IMG/VR virus record: IMGVR_UViG_3300042879_003514
Coordinates: 1-64,000 of that record
DNA length: 64,000 nt
Origin: a virus
Strand: one strand, 5' to 3'
Part shown: one piece after another, positions 50,172-59,636 of the stretch
Layout: each line of letters starts with the position of its first letter
Position numbering within the stretch: position 1 is the first letter of the stretch
Notes under the pieces: model-generated
Databases searched by the model: none
Told to the model about the DNA's origin: nothing
What the model saw: the letters and a program-made list of their open reading frames with translations, nothing else
Made by a program: the position numbers and the translations under genes

Positions 50172-52051
50172 AAAATTATAATCCTTTACATTGTCACTCA
50201 ATGTATTCTTTGCTAGATGGCTTATCTAAGCCGTCTCAAATAGCAGATCGTTGTCAAGAAATTGGAGCAACTGCATGTGCGTTAACAGATCACGGTTCAA
50301 TAGCCGGAGCTATTAAATTTCACAAAGAGATGACTAAGGTTGGAATTAAGCCAATTTTAGGTTGTGAGATTTATCTCTGTAAAGATAGTCCAAATATTCA
50401 AAGTAAAGAAAATAGACATTTAACACATTTTTTGGTATTGGCCAAAAACCTTGAAGGATGGAGAAAACTCATTGGTTTAGTTTCAGAGTCTAACCGTCCA
50501 GATTTTTATTATCACAAGCCCAGACTTGATCTGGAAAATCTAGGGAGGTTCTGCGACGGCAATTTGATTGGAATTTGTGGACATCTAGGATCGTTAATTG
50601 CAGATAATATAATAGATAATGGACAAATAATCTCAGACTGGAAAAACCAAGGAGAAAAAATTATTGGTCAATTAAGAGATATTTTTGGTAAAAATAATAT
50701 TTTTCTAGAATCCCAAATGATGGATCATATAAACACACCCATACAAAAAGAATTGACTGGTTGTATCAGAGAGCTTGGTAGAATAACAGACACTAAAATT
50801 ATTTGTACTCCAGATGCTCATTATGTTAGAAAAGAAGATGCCTCTGATCAAAGAATACTTTTGTGTAATAATCTAAAAACAACCATGCCTGAAATTAGTC
50901 GCAAGATCAATATGAACCAGCCGGTGCCAATGGACTGTTTTTTCTTATCAGATAATTTTCATATACTATCACAAGAAGAGATTAACAATCTTCACACAGA
51001 AGAAGAAATTGAAAATACACAGTTGGTTTCTAATATGTGCGAGTCTTACGATATAAATAGTAGACCAAGATTACCGCCATTTGATTGTAAACCAAACCCA
51101 GATGAGTTCTTAAGACAATTATGTAGAGATGGCTGGAGAGATAAGATAGCCAATAATATAGATAAGCAAAATCAACAAGAATATATAGATCGTATTAAAT
51201 ATGAATTAGATATTTTACAGGGGGCTGGTCTTAGTAGTTATTTCTTGATTGTGCAAGATATCGTGAACCATGTTAAAATGAACGACTGGCTACCCGGACC
51301 AGGAAGAGGATCTGCTGCTGGTTGTTTAGTTTCATATCTAATAGGTATAACTAATATTGATCCTATAAAATACAGTTTATTGTTTGATAGATTTTATAAT
51401 TCTGGTCGTAATACAAAAGATAGAGTTAGTATGCCAGATATTGATGTTGATGTACCAATAGAAAAAAGAGAAGACATTATTACGTATATTAAAAATAAGT
51501 ATGGTAATAATCAGGTTTCTCAGATGGTTACTTTTAATACGATTAAGGGTCGTGGTGCTATAAAGGATGTTCTCAGAGTTTATGGTAACATATCTTTTGA
51601 GGAAATGAATAGAATTACCAAAAATATACCAGACGAAGCTAAAATAGCAGACGAGTTGCAAGAAATGAAGGACGAATACGGCGAAGCCTCTATCATAAGA
51701 TGGGCTTTAGAAAACCAAGGAGAAAAACTCAAAGATTGGTGTCATATTGACGAAAATAATGAATTACAAGGACCACTTGCAAAAAGATTTGAGCAGGCTA
51801 TAAGATTAGAGGGTACTAAAGTTAACCAATCTAAACATGCCGCTGGGGTAGTTATAGCAGATACAGATTTGTCAACAATTTGCCCAACTATTTATGACAC
51901 AAAAACAAAAACAAAAATTGCTGGTATGGAAATGGAAGACTTAGAAAGTATTGGAATTGTTAAATTTGATATTCTAGGTGTTGCGATGCTGGATAAAATT
52001 ATGTATATTTCTAAATATCTTAAAGAAGGAGTTACAGATGAAATTTCATGA
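50168..52051 (+). CDS. dnaE: DNA polymerase III alpha, N-terminal half (PHP and catalytic domains)
   Basis: 627 residues. PHP domain: YNPLHCHSMYSLLDGLSKPS, ALTDHGSIAGAIKF. Catalytic palm: GPGRGSAAGCLVSYLIGI, MPDIDVDVP with two catalytic Asp (about 424 and 426), and the third Asp in VKFDILGV (about 601). The frame stops just after that, near the equivalent of E. coli residue 560, so fingers and the OB domain are absent. They appear in the ORF at 52906. All three catalytic acids are in this half. Confidence 0.92.
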   Translation: MKNYNPLHCHSMYSLLDGLSKPSQIADRCQEIGATACALTDHGSIAGAIKFHKEMTKVGIKPILGCEIYLCKDSPNIQSKENRHLTHFLVLAKNLEGWRKLIGLVSESNRPDFYYHKPRLDLENLGRFCDGNLIGICGHLGSLIADNIIDNGQIISDWKNQGEKIIGQLRDIFGKNNIFLESQMMDHINTPIQKELTGCIRELGRITDTKIICTPDAHYVRKEDASDQRILLCNNLKTTMPEISRKINMNQPVPMDCFFLSDNFHILSQEEINNLHTEEEIENTQLVSNMCESYDINSRPRLPPFDCKPNPDEFLRQLCRDGWRDKIANNIDKQNQQEYIDRIKYELDILQGAGLSSYFLIVQDIVNHVKMNDWLPGPGRGSAAGCLVSYLIGITNIDPIKYSLLFDRFYNSGRNTKDRVSMPDIDVDVPIEKREDIITYIKNKYGNNQVSQMVTFNTIKGRGAIKDVLRVYGNISFEEMNRITKNIPDEAKIADELQEMKDEYGEASIIRWALENQGEKLKDWCHIDENNELQGPLAKRFEQAIRLEGTKVNQSKHAAGVVIADTDLSTICPTIYDTKTKTKIAGMEMEDLESIGIVKFDILGVAMLDKIMYISKYLKEGVTDEIS

Positions 52052-52214
52052 ATTGCAGATAAATGCTAAGTTCAAACATAATGGCACTATTTATGTTAAA
52101 ATCCCAGCAGAAAAAGCAAACTGCTGTAAGACAACTGCTAATTGTCAAAATTGGGAAACAAAACAAAAGGCAAAAATATCACCAGAAGATGAAGTTGAAG
52201 AGGTACAATCCTAA
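52038..52214 (+). CDS. Small protein inside the split polymerase
   Basis: ATG 52038 has a clean AAGGAG (52026-52031) six bases upstream, inside the polymerase 3' end, and overlaps it by 14 bases. The 58 residues read as a small beta barrel: FHELQINAKFKHNGTIYVKI then Cys-rich KANCCKTTANCQNW, a design common in phage small proteins of unknown function. Its position between the two polymerase halves suggests co-expression. Confidence 0.7.
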   Translation: MKFHELQINAKFKHNGTIYVKIPAEKANCCKTTANCQNWETKQKAKISPEDEVEEVQS

Positions 52215-52220
52215 TTATTT

Positions 52221-52916
52221 ATGTTAACTAAAAAAATTTGTGTTTTTGATTTTGAAACTGATGGCTCTGATCCAGAATCATGTAGTCCTGTTCAATTAGC
52301 CGCAATCATGATTGATCCTGTCAAGTTAGAAATAATTGATGGATCAGAATTTAATGTTCATTGTAAGCCAGAAGTAATAGAAAAAAATCCCGACTATATT
52401 TATGAAACTGATATTATAGATTTTCATTCTAGAGTGAAAGGATGTAGTCAAGAAGATATTTATAAAGAGTGGAGACAATATCCTTCTCAACAAATAGCAT
52501 GGAATTCTTTTATTTCATATTTAGACAAGTATCATTGCTTTGGTAGAAAGAAAAAAAATATATTTACAGCACCTATAGCTGCTGGATATAATATTAATAG
52601 ATTTGATTTAAAAATTATCAATAGACTAAGCCAGAAATACAAGACTATTGAACCAAAAGAAAAAACATCATCTCTGTTTTATCCAAGAGATGTTCTTGAT
52701 ATTATGAATTTAGTTTTTTATTGGTTTGAAAGTTCGGATCTAAAAAGTTATTCTTTGGATACTGTTAGAGAATATCTTGGTATTTCAAAAGATGGTGCTC
52801 ACGATGCCTTGAAAGACGTTAAAGACTGTGCTATGATACTAACTAGGTTTATGAGATTGCACAGGAAATTATGTCCAAAAATTTCATTTAAAGGATCTTT
52901 TTTGAATGACGATTAA
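52221..52916 (+). CDS. DnaQ-like DEDDh 3'-5' exonuclease
   Basis: DEDDh landmarks in order: VFDFETDG (Asp10, Glu12), AGYNINRFDLKII (Asp) and GAHDALKDVKDC (His and Asp). 231 residues, soluble. Exonucleases of this class proofread replication. It overlaps the polymerase C-terminal half by 11 bases and lies between the two polymerase parts. The natural role would be epsilon-like proofreading for this split enzyme. Confidence 0.88.
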   Translation: MLTKKICVFDFETDGSDPESCSPVQLAAIMIDPVKLEIIDGSEFNVHCKPEVIEKNPDYIYETDIIDFHSRVKGCSQEDIYKEWRQYPSQQIAWNSFISYLDKYHCFGRKKKNIFTAPIAAGYNINRFDLKIINRLSQKYKTIEPKEKTSSLFYPRDVLDIMNLVFYWFESSDLKSYSLDTVREYLGISKDGAHDALKDVKDCAMILTRFMRLHRKLCPKISFKGSFLNDD

Positions 52917-54504
52917 GTTTAATTGCGGTTGTGAATTCAATAGTAATAGTGATAGTAAATTACATATTGATTATGATATAAATAAAATAAAGTTTGATTG
53001 CCCAAAAACTTGGGATATGATTTCTGAAGGAAACACTAAAGGTGTTTTTCAATTAGAGTCTAGGTTAGGGCAGAGTATGGCTAAAAAACTTAAGCCCGAA
53101 AATATTGAGCAATTAGCCGCGCTAATTAGTATCATGAGACCGGGTTCTCTAGAAGCTTTTAGAGAAGGTAAAAGTGTTAGTAATCATTATATAGACAAAA
53201 AGAATGGTCAAGAAAGTCTTGATTATTTTCATCCTACATTAGAGCCATGTTTAAAGGCTACTTATGGAGAAATGATTTATCAAGAACAGGCTATGGAAAT
53301 TGCCAAAGTGGTTGCTGGATTTGATCTACAAGAAGCTGATATGTTAAGAAAAGCTATTGGTAAGAAAAAACCAGAAGAAATGGCCAAAATCAAAAATAAA
53401 TTCATTAGCGGATGCAATAATCTTGGCAAGGTTACTAATAATGAAGCGGAGCAGTTGTTTGGTTGGATAGAAAAAAGTCAAAGGTATTCATTTAATAAAA
53501 GCCATGCTGTTAGTTATGCTGTAAATGCCTTTATGTCCGCTCATGCTAAGGCTCATTTTCCTACTATCTTTTTCTTATCATATCTTAGACTAGCCAAAGA
53601 TAAAATAGATCCTCAAGAAGAAATTCTTGAATTGATCATTAATGCTAAGTCTATGGATATAGATATTTTTTGTCCCACTATGGTGCTTAAAAATAAAGAT
53701 TTTAAAATTCAAAATAAAAAGATATATTTTGGATTAACTAATATCAAGGGTGTTGGTCAATCTGTGTTTGATAAATTATATGGAATTATTGCCGATATAG
53801 ATTTAATTAAATACACTTGGAGCGAAACATTATTTTATATATTATTAAATATTAATTCGACAGCAGCCAAAGCATTGATTCAGTCTGGTGCGTTAGATTA
53901 CTTAAAAGTCTCAAGAAATCAAATGCTATATGAGTTTAATCTGGTCTGCGAACTGACAAAAAAAGAAACTGAAAATACAATTAAATTAATCAAAGATAAT
54001 CCAAAATTACAAATCATTGAGTTAATAAGGCAGTTAATCGCTAATACCAAAATTTCTAAGAATAGACAGCAAAAAGTCCTAAGTATAGTTAATCAACTAT
54101 CAGAACCACCATATTCTCTTGTAGATAGTCCAGAATGGATATCTGATAACGAAAGAGAATTACTGGGTGCTCCAATAACCTGTACTAAAACAGATTCTTA
54201 TGATTCATCATACGCAAATACTGATTGTAAAGATATTCGTAATTTTCCAGATACTAAACAGTTTTTTATTATAGCAGAAATTCAATCTGTTAATATTATT
54301 GTAACTAAGCGTGGAAGATCTCCTGGAAAAGAAATGTGTTTTATACAAATATCAGACTCTTATGGCAGTCTAGATTGTGTATTATTTCCAGAAGAATTTG
54401 CCGAGAATAAAGCATTATTACAGGCTGGTAGAGTATTGATGTTTAATGGACAGAAGTCAAAAAAGGATAGTTCTGTGATCATAAAAAAAATCTTTGTTGT
54501 ATAG
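52906..54504 (+). CDS. dnaE: DNA polymerase III alpha, C-terminal half (fingers and OB domains)
   Basis: 532 residues. An opening CGCEF and a Cys in FDCPKTWDMIS lead to TKGVFQLESRLGQSMAKKL and IMRPGSLEAFREGKS. Then fingers with ADMLRKAIGKKKPEEM and KSHAVSYAVNAFMSAHAKAH. The C-terminus holds an OB-like segment (FFIIAEIQSVNIIVTKRG then DCVLFPEEFAENKALLQAGR). It complements the half ending at 52051, so the holoenzyme is probably two polypeptides. No intein splice signals are seen. Confidence 0.9.
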   Translation: MTIKFNCGCEFNSNSDSKLHIDYDINKIKFDCPKTWDMISEGNTKGVFQLESRLGQSMAKKLKPENIEQLAALISIMRPGSLEAFREGKSVSNHYIDKKNGQESLDYFHPTLEPCLKATYGEMIYQEQAMEIAKVVAGFDLQEADMLRKAIGKKKPEEMAKIKNKFISGCNNLGKVTNNEAEQLFGWIEKSQRYSFNKSHAVSYAVNAFMSAHAKAHFPTIFFLSYLRLAKDKIDPQEEILELIINAKSMDIDIFCPTMVLKNKDFKIQNKKIYFGLTNIKGVGQSVFDKLYGIIADIDLIKYTWSETLFYILLNINSTAAKALIQSGALDYLKVSRNQMLYEFNLVCELTKKETENTIKLIKDNPKLQIIELIRQLIANTKISKNRQQKVLSIVNQLSEPPYSLVDSPEWISDNERELLGAPITCTKTDSYDSSYANTDCKDIRNFPDTKQFFIIAEIQSVNIIVTKRGRSPGKEMCFIQISDSYGSLDCVLFPEEFAENKALLQAGRVLMFNGQKSKKDSSVIIKKIFVV

Positions 54505-54505
54505 C

Positions 54506-54533
54506 TTGACACTCAGACCACAATCTGTATAAT
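54506..54533 (+). promoter_or_regulatory. Consensus sigma70 promoter for ssb
   Basis: TTGACA (54506-54511) and TATAAT (54528-54533), both perfect, with a 16-base spacer. Predicted start near 54540 leaves a leader of about 40 bases with an AAGGAG site before ATG 54579. The best promoter in the window. Confidence 0.9.
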
Positions 54534-54578
54534 AAAGTAGAATGTGTTTCTTCTTTTAGCAACTTAAGGAGTTTTGAA

Positions 54579-54944
54579 ATGAATATTGTTTTACTACGAG
54601 GAAATTTGACAAGAGACCCAGAGCTAAGAACAGTTAATAGTGGAGAAAAGCAAACATCTGTTGTTTCTTTTACTGTTGCTGTTTCTAGAGATTTTACCAG
54701 AGCTAATGGAACCAAGGATAAAATCGTATCTTATCTTCTATGTGAAGCATGGGATAGTGGAGCAGAGATAATCGGAGAATCCTTTAGGAAGGGTGATTTG
54801 GTTATGGTTGAAGGAAGTCTTCGTAATGATTCTTGGGAAAAGGATGGTGTCAAACATTCCACACTAAAGGTAAGAGTTAATAATTTTTCTAAGATCACAA
54901 AGCTTAAGAAAAAGGAAGTTTCAGAAGAAAGCGTTTCTTTCTAA
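54579..54944 (+). CDS. ssb: Single-stranded DNA-binding protein
   Basis: OB-fold SSB of 121 residues: NIVLLRGNLTRDPELRTVNS, VVSFTVAVSRDF and a LMVEGSLRNDSWEKDG core, as in bacterial SSB. The acidic tip (VSEESVSF) resembles the protein-binding C-terminal tail. It has its own consensus promoter upstream and terminator downstream, so it forms a separate transcription unit. AAGGAG precedes the ATG. Confidence 0.93.
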   Translation: MNIVLLRGNLTRDPELRTVNSGEKQTSVVSFTVAVSRDFTRANGTKDKIVSYLLCEAWDSGAEIIGESFRKGDLVMVEGSLRNDSWEKDGVKHSTLKVRVNNFSKITKLKKKEVSEESVSF

Positions 54945-54977
54945 GATAATTAATCACACAACCATTAACACAAACTA

Positions 54978-54999
54978 GGGGCGACAACGCCCCTTTTTT
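54978..54999 (+). terminator. Intrinsic terminator after ssb
   Basis: GGGGCG (54978-54983) pairs with CGCCCC (54988-54993) around loop ACAA, followed by six T (54994-54999). A textbook rho-independent terminator, the strongest in the window, isolating ssb from the glycosyltransferase cluster that starts at 55010. Confidence 0.93.
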
Positions 55000-55009
55000 G
55001 TAAAATTAT

Positions 55010-56602
55010 ATGAAAAAAAAACGAATATTAATGTGTGCAGAAGCACATGATATAAATTCTGGATTTGGTAGATATACCAAGGAAATACTACAAAGATTAT
55101 ATAATAATCCTAATTATGAGATCGCAGAATTTGCTTCTTATTTTAACTATGGTAAAACAAAAACAGTACCGTGGAAAGTTTATGCAAATGCTGTAGATGA
55201 CTCTCATCCGGAAGCCGAGAACTACAAAAAAAATCCACTTAATCAATTTGGTTTATGGCGTTTCGATAAAGTGGTATCTCATTTCAAGCCAGATATTGTT
55301 TTTGATATTAGAGATTATTGGATGTTTGCTTATCAAGAGATGTCTGCGTTTAGAAAATATTTTCATTGGGTAATTGCTCCTACTGTAGACTCTATACCTC
55401 AAAGAACAGAGTGGTTGAAAACTTTTGAAAACGCAGATGTTGTTCTTACTCATACAGACTGGGCTGGCGATTATTTGAGATCATTAAATAGAAAAATAAA
55501 TGTTGGCGGTTGTGTGTCTGATTCTGTTGATCCAGACACTTTTAAGCCCGTAAATTGGACAAAAAACTTTCATAAGACTAGGTATAATATACCATCAAAT
55601 TCTGTTGTTATTGGTTCTGTTATGAGAAATCAGAAACGCAAATTAATAGCAGAATTATTCTCAAGTCTTAAAAAATTATTATCCATATCTAGTAATAAAA
55701 ATATATATTTGTATCTACATACGTCTTTTCCAGAACCTGCTGGATGGGACATACCGCAATTACTACAAGAATATGGGGTATATAACAATGTTTTATTTAC
55801 CTATTATAATCCACAATCTAAGAATATTCTAGTTTCTCCATTCAAAGGAGCAATTTTTGCAAACGACAAGAACGAAACTTATATATTTCCTAATGTGGTA
55901 AATGGCGTAAACAACGACCAACTATGTGAAATTTATAATTTATTTGATATTTATGTTCAGTATGCAATTTGCGAAGGTTTGGGCATACCACAGTTAGAGG
56001 CAGCGGCTTGTGGAATACCATTATTTTCTGTTAATTATAGTGGAATGGAAGAAATTACCTCTAAAGTAGATGGAGTAAAACTCCGCTATTTATTAAGTAA
56101 AGAATTGGAGACGGGTTCTGATAGAGCAACACCAGACAATGATCATCTAATTGCAGAAATTTTAAAATGGATGGATAAATCAACTCTAGAAAAGAAAAAA
56201 ATATCTAAAAGAACAAGAGAATTATTAGTTGATAATTATAGCTGGGATATAACTGCTAATAATTTAATGAAAGTATTTGATAGTTTGGAACCAAAAAACA
56301 TATGGCATGAGCCTTTACAATTTAACACTTCCTTAAGTGCTCCTATTTCACTACCAAATCGTAGTTTTATTAATTTTGTTATTGATAATATTCTTATGGA
56401 ACCAAAGTTAAAAAATACACATTTTGCACAATCTATAATAAAAAATTTAGACGAATCGTGTTTTGGTCTTAGTCAAGACTTGGTAATTAAAAAAAGACAA
56501 GAAGCACTAAAGCCACTAGAAATGTATATGAATAGTAAAATGTCATGTGAACAAATTAGGTCGGGGCAAACTATTCTTTCTGATGACTTTTTATCTCAAT
56601 GA
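55010..56602 (+). CDS. Glycosyltransferase, GT4-like, long
   Basis: 530 residues. The acceptor domain opens with ILMCAEAHDINSGFGRYTKE. The C-terminal donor domain holds YAICEGLGIPQLEAAACGIP, containing the E-x7-E of retaining GT-B enzymes, and a SVDPDTFKP loop. A C-terminal extension of about 100 residues is unrecognised. No membrane helices. The gene begins right after the ssb terminator with no visible strong promoter. Confidence 0.78.
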   Translation: MKKKRILMCAEAHDINSGFGRYTKEILQRLYNNPNYEIAEFASYFNYGKTKTVPWKVYANAVDDSHPEAENYKKNPLNQFGLWRFDKVVSHFKPDIVFDIRDYWMFAYQEMSAFRKYFHWVIAPTVDSIPQRTEWLKTFENADVVLTHTDWAGDYLRSLNRKINVGGCVSDSVDPDTFKPVNWTKNFHKTRYNIPSNSVVIGSVMRNQKRKLIAELFSSLKKLLSISSNKNIYLYLHTSFPEPAGWDIPQLLQEYGVYNNVLFTYYNPQSKNILVSPFKGAIFANDKNETYIFPNVVNGVNNDQLCEIYNLFDIYVQYAICEGLGIPQLEAAACGIPLFSVNYSGMEEITSKVDGVKLRYLLSKELETGSDRATPDNDHLIAEILKWMDKSTLEKKKISKRTRELLVDNYSWDITANNLMKVFDSLEPKNIWHEPLQFNTSLSAPISLPNRSFINFVIDNILMEPKLKNTHFAQSIIKNLDESCFGLSQDLVIKKRQEALKPLEMYMNSKMSCEQIRSGQTILSDDFLSQ

Positions 56603-57699
56603 GTAATATTCTATATATAGGTCCGTATCGTGAATTTACAGGAATGGGTAATGCTGCCAGACAGTATATCAAAGCATTGTTAGTTGCTGGACACAATATT
56701 GGTATTCGTCCAATATACAATATATTTAAGGCATATCCAGAAAAAGATATTGATTATGAAATACTAGAACTAGAATCTAATATTTCTAAGCCATATGATA
56801 TTCTAATTCAACACTGCTATCCACACCAACTGTATTACGATAATCGTTTTCAAAAAAATATTGGTATTATACATTTAGAATCTAATAATTATTATTCTAA
56901 TCTTAGTAATTATATCAATATGATGGATGAAATTATTGTGGGGAGTAATTTCGTACATAAAACTTTGTCTTCTATTAATTTTGACAAACCAATTAAGGTT
57001 GTGCCAGAGCCTATAGATTTAGAATTTATTAAAAAATATAGAGATAATAATGCTAGATCTATTAAAAATAACTATTCTTTTTATGCTATTGGGGATCTAT
57101 CAGAAAGAAAAAATCTATATGAGATTGTAAAAGCTTTTGTTGTAGCATACGATACCGATGATAATGTTGATTTAGTTTTAAAAATTATTAGCAATCAGGA
57201 AAGAGTAGCTACTGATCAAGAAATTGAGTATGAATTAAATAAAATATATTCACGAATCAAGAAAAACTATGAGAAGCGCCCCCGCATAGTATTTGGAGAT
57301 ATAGACTACCATTCAATGCTTTATCTACACAATAATAATGACTGTTTTATAAATGTATCTAGCGGCGAAAGTTTTGGTTATTCTACTTTAGAAGCTATGG
57401 CTTTTAATAATCAACTTATCGTAAACGATCATATTGGCAGCTCTGAGATTATTGATGAAGATTGTGGCTTATTTAATAATGTCTACAAAAGAAGTTGCGA
57501 AGATTCATCAAGACTATACCATATATATAATTCTTATCATCAGTCTTGGCACAAGCCAGAAATTGATAGTTTAATTGTAAATATGAACACGGCAAGAAAT
57601 GAATCTAAAGAAAATCGTGAAAAAAGAGTAGAAAAACAAAATGATAGACTAAATAATTTTTCTATAGAATCAATATCTAAAACATTAATTAATATATGA
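56599..57699 (+). CDS. Glycosyltransferase, GT4-like
   Basis: 366 residues. Begins ILYIGPYREFTGMGNAARQY and has NCFINVSSGESFGYSTLEAM ahead of AFNNQLIVNDHIGSSEII, the E-x7-E donor motif of GT4; FYAIGDLSERKNLYEIVKAF precedes it. Four bases overlap upstream and four downstream. Sister of the previous gene, probably acting in the same pathway. Confidence 0.8.
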   Translation: MSNILYIGPYREFTGMGNAARQYIKALLVAGHNIGIRPIYNIFKAYPEKDIDYEILELESNISKPYDILIQHCYPHQLYYDNRFQKNIGIIHLESNNYYSNLSNYINMMDEIIVGSNFVHKTLSSINFDKPIKVVPEPIDLEFIKKYRDNNARSIKNNYSFYAIGDLSERKNLYEIVKAFVVAYDTDDNVDLVLKIISNQERVATDQEIEYELNKIYSRIKKNYEKRPRIVFGDIDYHSMLYLHNNNDCFINVSSGESFGYSTLEAMAFNNQLIVNDHIGSSEIIDEDCGLFNNVYKRSCEDSSRLYHIYNSYHQSWHKPEIDSLIVNMNTARNESKENREKRVEKQNDRLNNFSIESISKTLINI

Positions 57700-58163
57700 T
57701 ATCATCAATAGTACATAGAGAGTTTACTGATATTGGAGATACTATTAATATAGCATGGACTCCTTGTGATAATATATTGTTTAAAAAATTTATTCAAGAC
57801 ACTTGTTCTCCTTGCAACTTATTAGACCTAAATGAAACATACTATGGAATTAATGATATTACTTTGATTTTATGCAATAATCGGCTTACTCATTTAGAAA
57901 GATCCCTAGAACTTGCAAAATTTCTATGTTGTCCTATATTAATAGTAGATCATGAAATCAAATCTAGTCATATCAAGGATGAAATTAATACTTCTTTTTT
58001 AATTAAACAAGTTTATTCTGTTGCTTTGTCAGAGCAAATTGCGGCATCTTGGGGCTCAATTCATGATAATATCATATCTTTTAATGATTTAGATATAAGC
58101 AATAAAGAAATATGGAGAAATCTAATTTTCCAACTATCTAAAACTAATATAACAATAACATAA
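57696..58163 (+). CDS. Hypothetical protein in the second glycan cluster
   Basis: 155 residues with alternating strand/helix pattern (ITLILCNNRLTHLERSLELA; CCPILIVDHEIKS) like part of a GT-B N-terminal domain but lacking a donor-binding half. It may be a reduced glycosyltransferase or a partner. ATGA overlap with the GT4 gene. No catalytic motif. Confidence 0.5.
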   Translation: MISSIVHREFTDIGDTINIAWTPCDNILFKKFIQDTCSPCNLLDLNETYYGINDITLILCNNRLTHLERSLELAKFLCCPILIVDHEIKSSHIKDEINTSFLIKQVYSVALSEQIAASWGSIHDNIISFNDLDISNKEIWRNLIFQLSKTNITIT

Positions 58164-58164
58164 A

Positions 58165-58608
58165 ATGAAAAATAAAACAAAATATAAAAAATATTATATT
58201 CATATAAATAAGCCTCAAATTGAGGTTAATGATTTTGAATTTTATGAAATAAGCAAGTTAAATAAATTAAAAGATAATTCAATCTCTGAGGTATTAATAT
58301 ACGATTTGCTTGAATATATCAATTATGTTGATATTTATGAAATTTTTAAAACAATAACCGAGAAAGTTGTGGTTGATGGAAAAATACATATTCAAGGTAC
58401 AGATCTAAAGTCTTTGTGTTTGGCTGTTTTAGATAGTCAAATAGATTCTAATATTTTTCGCTCAATTCTGTTTGGGTTAAATAAAAAAAATATAATGTCG
58501 TTAAACGACACTCGCAAACTTATTGATTCATTTAGTAACATAACTGTTAATAAAATTAAGTTTTTAAATGGAGTACAATACTATATAGAATGCTTAAAAA
58601 ATGAATAA
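58165..58608 (+). CDS. SAM-methyltransferase-like protein lacking the SAM motif
   Basis: 147 residues corresponding to the C-terminal half of small glycan methyltransferases: KDNSISEVLIYDLLEYINYV then TEKVVVDGKIHIQGTDLKSL. The N-terminal glycine motif for SAM is missing, so it is either a non-catalytic remnant, a subunit, or a methyltransferase that has lost its N-terminal half. Overlaps the next gene by 8 bases. Confidence 0.5.
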   Translation: MKNKTKYKKYYIHINKPQIEVNDFEFYEISKLNKLKDNSISEVLIYDLLEYINYVDIYEIFKTITEKVVVDGKIHIQGTDLKSLCLAVLDSQIDSNIFRSILFGLNKKNIMSLNDTRKLIDSFSNITVNKIKFLNGVQYYIECLKNE

Positions 58609-59278
58609 TATCACTTATATAATATTAGCATGTAATCCAGATAAAGGGATGAAATCTTACGGCTCAAAGGGTTTATTGGAGTTTAATAAAAAAAAATTAT
58701 TCCAACACCAATTTGAATGGATACGATCAAACAGCAAAAATAAAAACTATGAAATCTTACTAATATGTAATTTTGATCTATGTAGAATTCAAAAAATTAT
58801 AGATCCAGATATAAAGATATTCTCTTCTGTAGGATCTAATCCAATATATGTGGCTTGTTCAAAGGCAAAATATAATAAGTTAATCTTTATGGATTATGGA
58901 TGTTTGTTTAAACCAAAAATATTAAATAATATATCTTCTAGTGTAGAATCATCAGTTTTATATGTTAACGATAAGAAAAATCAACAATTAAAAATAGGAT
59001 GCATCATAAAGGATAATTATGTGGAGCATATATTTTTAGATTTACCAGACAATAAATTCTGTAATATCTTTTCTATATCGTCAATAGACAAACAAAAAAT
59101 ACTAGATAATATAGAGTATCGGCGCTTTAATTTGTTATATTTCGAAATTTTGAACATGCTTATTAGTAGTGGATCGTTAGTTAAGTCTAGTTCTATAAAT
59201 AGTAAAGATTTTTTATATTTTACACAAATGAGACAAAAAAATGACATCAACACTTTCATCAAAAAAATTACCAATTAA
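58601..59278 (+). CDS. Nucleotidyltransferase-like (GT-A/MobA-type) protein
   Basis: N-terminal YIILACNPDKGMKSYGSKGL then LEFNKKKLFQHQFEW resembles the LxxGxG...K start of sugar-phosphate nucleotidyltransferases, with the Gly-rich loop weakened. KLIFMDYGCLFKP could be the metal-binding strand. 225 residues. It might activate a sugar for the neighbouring transferases. The match is fold-level and the specificity unknown. Confidence 0.5.
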   Translation: MNNITYIILACNPDKGMKSYGSKGLLEFNKKKLFQHQFEWIRSNSKNKNYEILLICNFDLCRIQKIIDPDIKIFSSVGSNPIYVACSKAKYNKLIFMDYGCLFKPKILNNISSSVESSVLYVNDKKNQQLKIGCIIKDNYVEHIFLDLPDNKFCNIFSISSIDKQKILDNIEYRRFNLLYFEILNMLISSGSLVKSSSINSKDFLYFTQMRQKNDINTFIKKITN

Positions 59279-59636
59279 TATTTCCATATATTCAAACTTA
59301 CTAAACGATGATATTTTAAAGGATCCTAGAGTTATTCAATTGTTGAATATTGTTCATAGTCAGGATTCGCTACATAAGTATCAGTATGCTTTTTATTCAG
59401 ATAGCAATGAGTTAAAATCAAATATTTTTATACCTGTATTTCATACTATGTACTTGGCCTGCTCATCTAATAATGTGATAATAAAAGGTCAAGAAGATTT
59501 TTGGTTACTTGAAGCATTTTCAAATAATAGATATTTTATACTAAAAGAAAACACAGAACCCACCACAGACTATGCTGCTAAAAATATACAAATTATAGAT
59601 TCAATAACAGATATGGAAAAAATATATGCACTATGA
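59241..59636 (+). CDS. Hypothetical protein
   Basis: 131 residues, alpha/beta, no motif (INISIYSNLLNDDILKDPRV; VFHTMYLACSSNNVIIKG). Overlaps the previous gene by 38 bases and the next by 11. The fold pattern is vaguely that of a GT-B half. Not recognised. Confidence 0.5.
   Translation: MTSTLSSKKLPINISIYSNLLNDDILKDPRVIQLLNIVHSQDSLHKYQYAFYSDSNELKSNIFIPVFHTMYLACSSNNVIIKGQEDFWLLEAFSNNRYFILKENTEPTTDYAAKNIQIIDSITDMEKIYAL

Noticed and set aside
50168-54504. Intein explaining the split polymerase
   Set aside because: The first half ends right after the catalytic Asp region without a Cys-led intein, and the second half has only a few residues before its polymerase sequence. Neither fits known split inteins.
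54479-54715. Minus-strand ORF over the ssb promoter
   Set aside because: It is antisense to ssb and its promoter and has no ribosome site.
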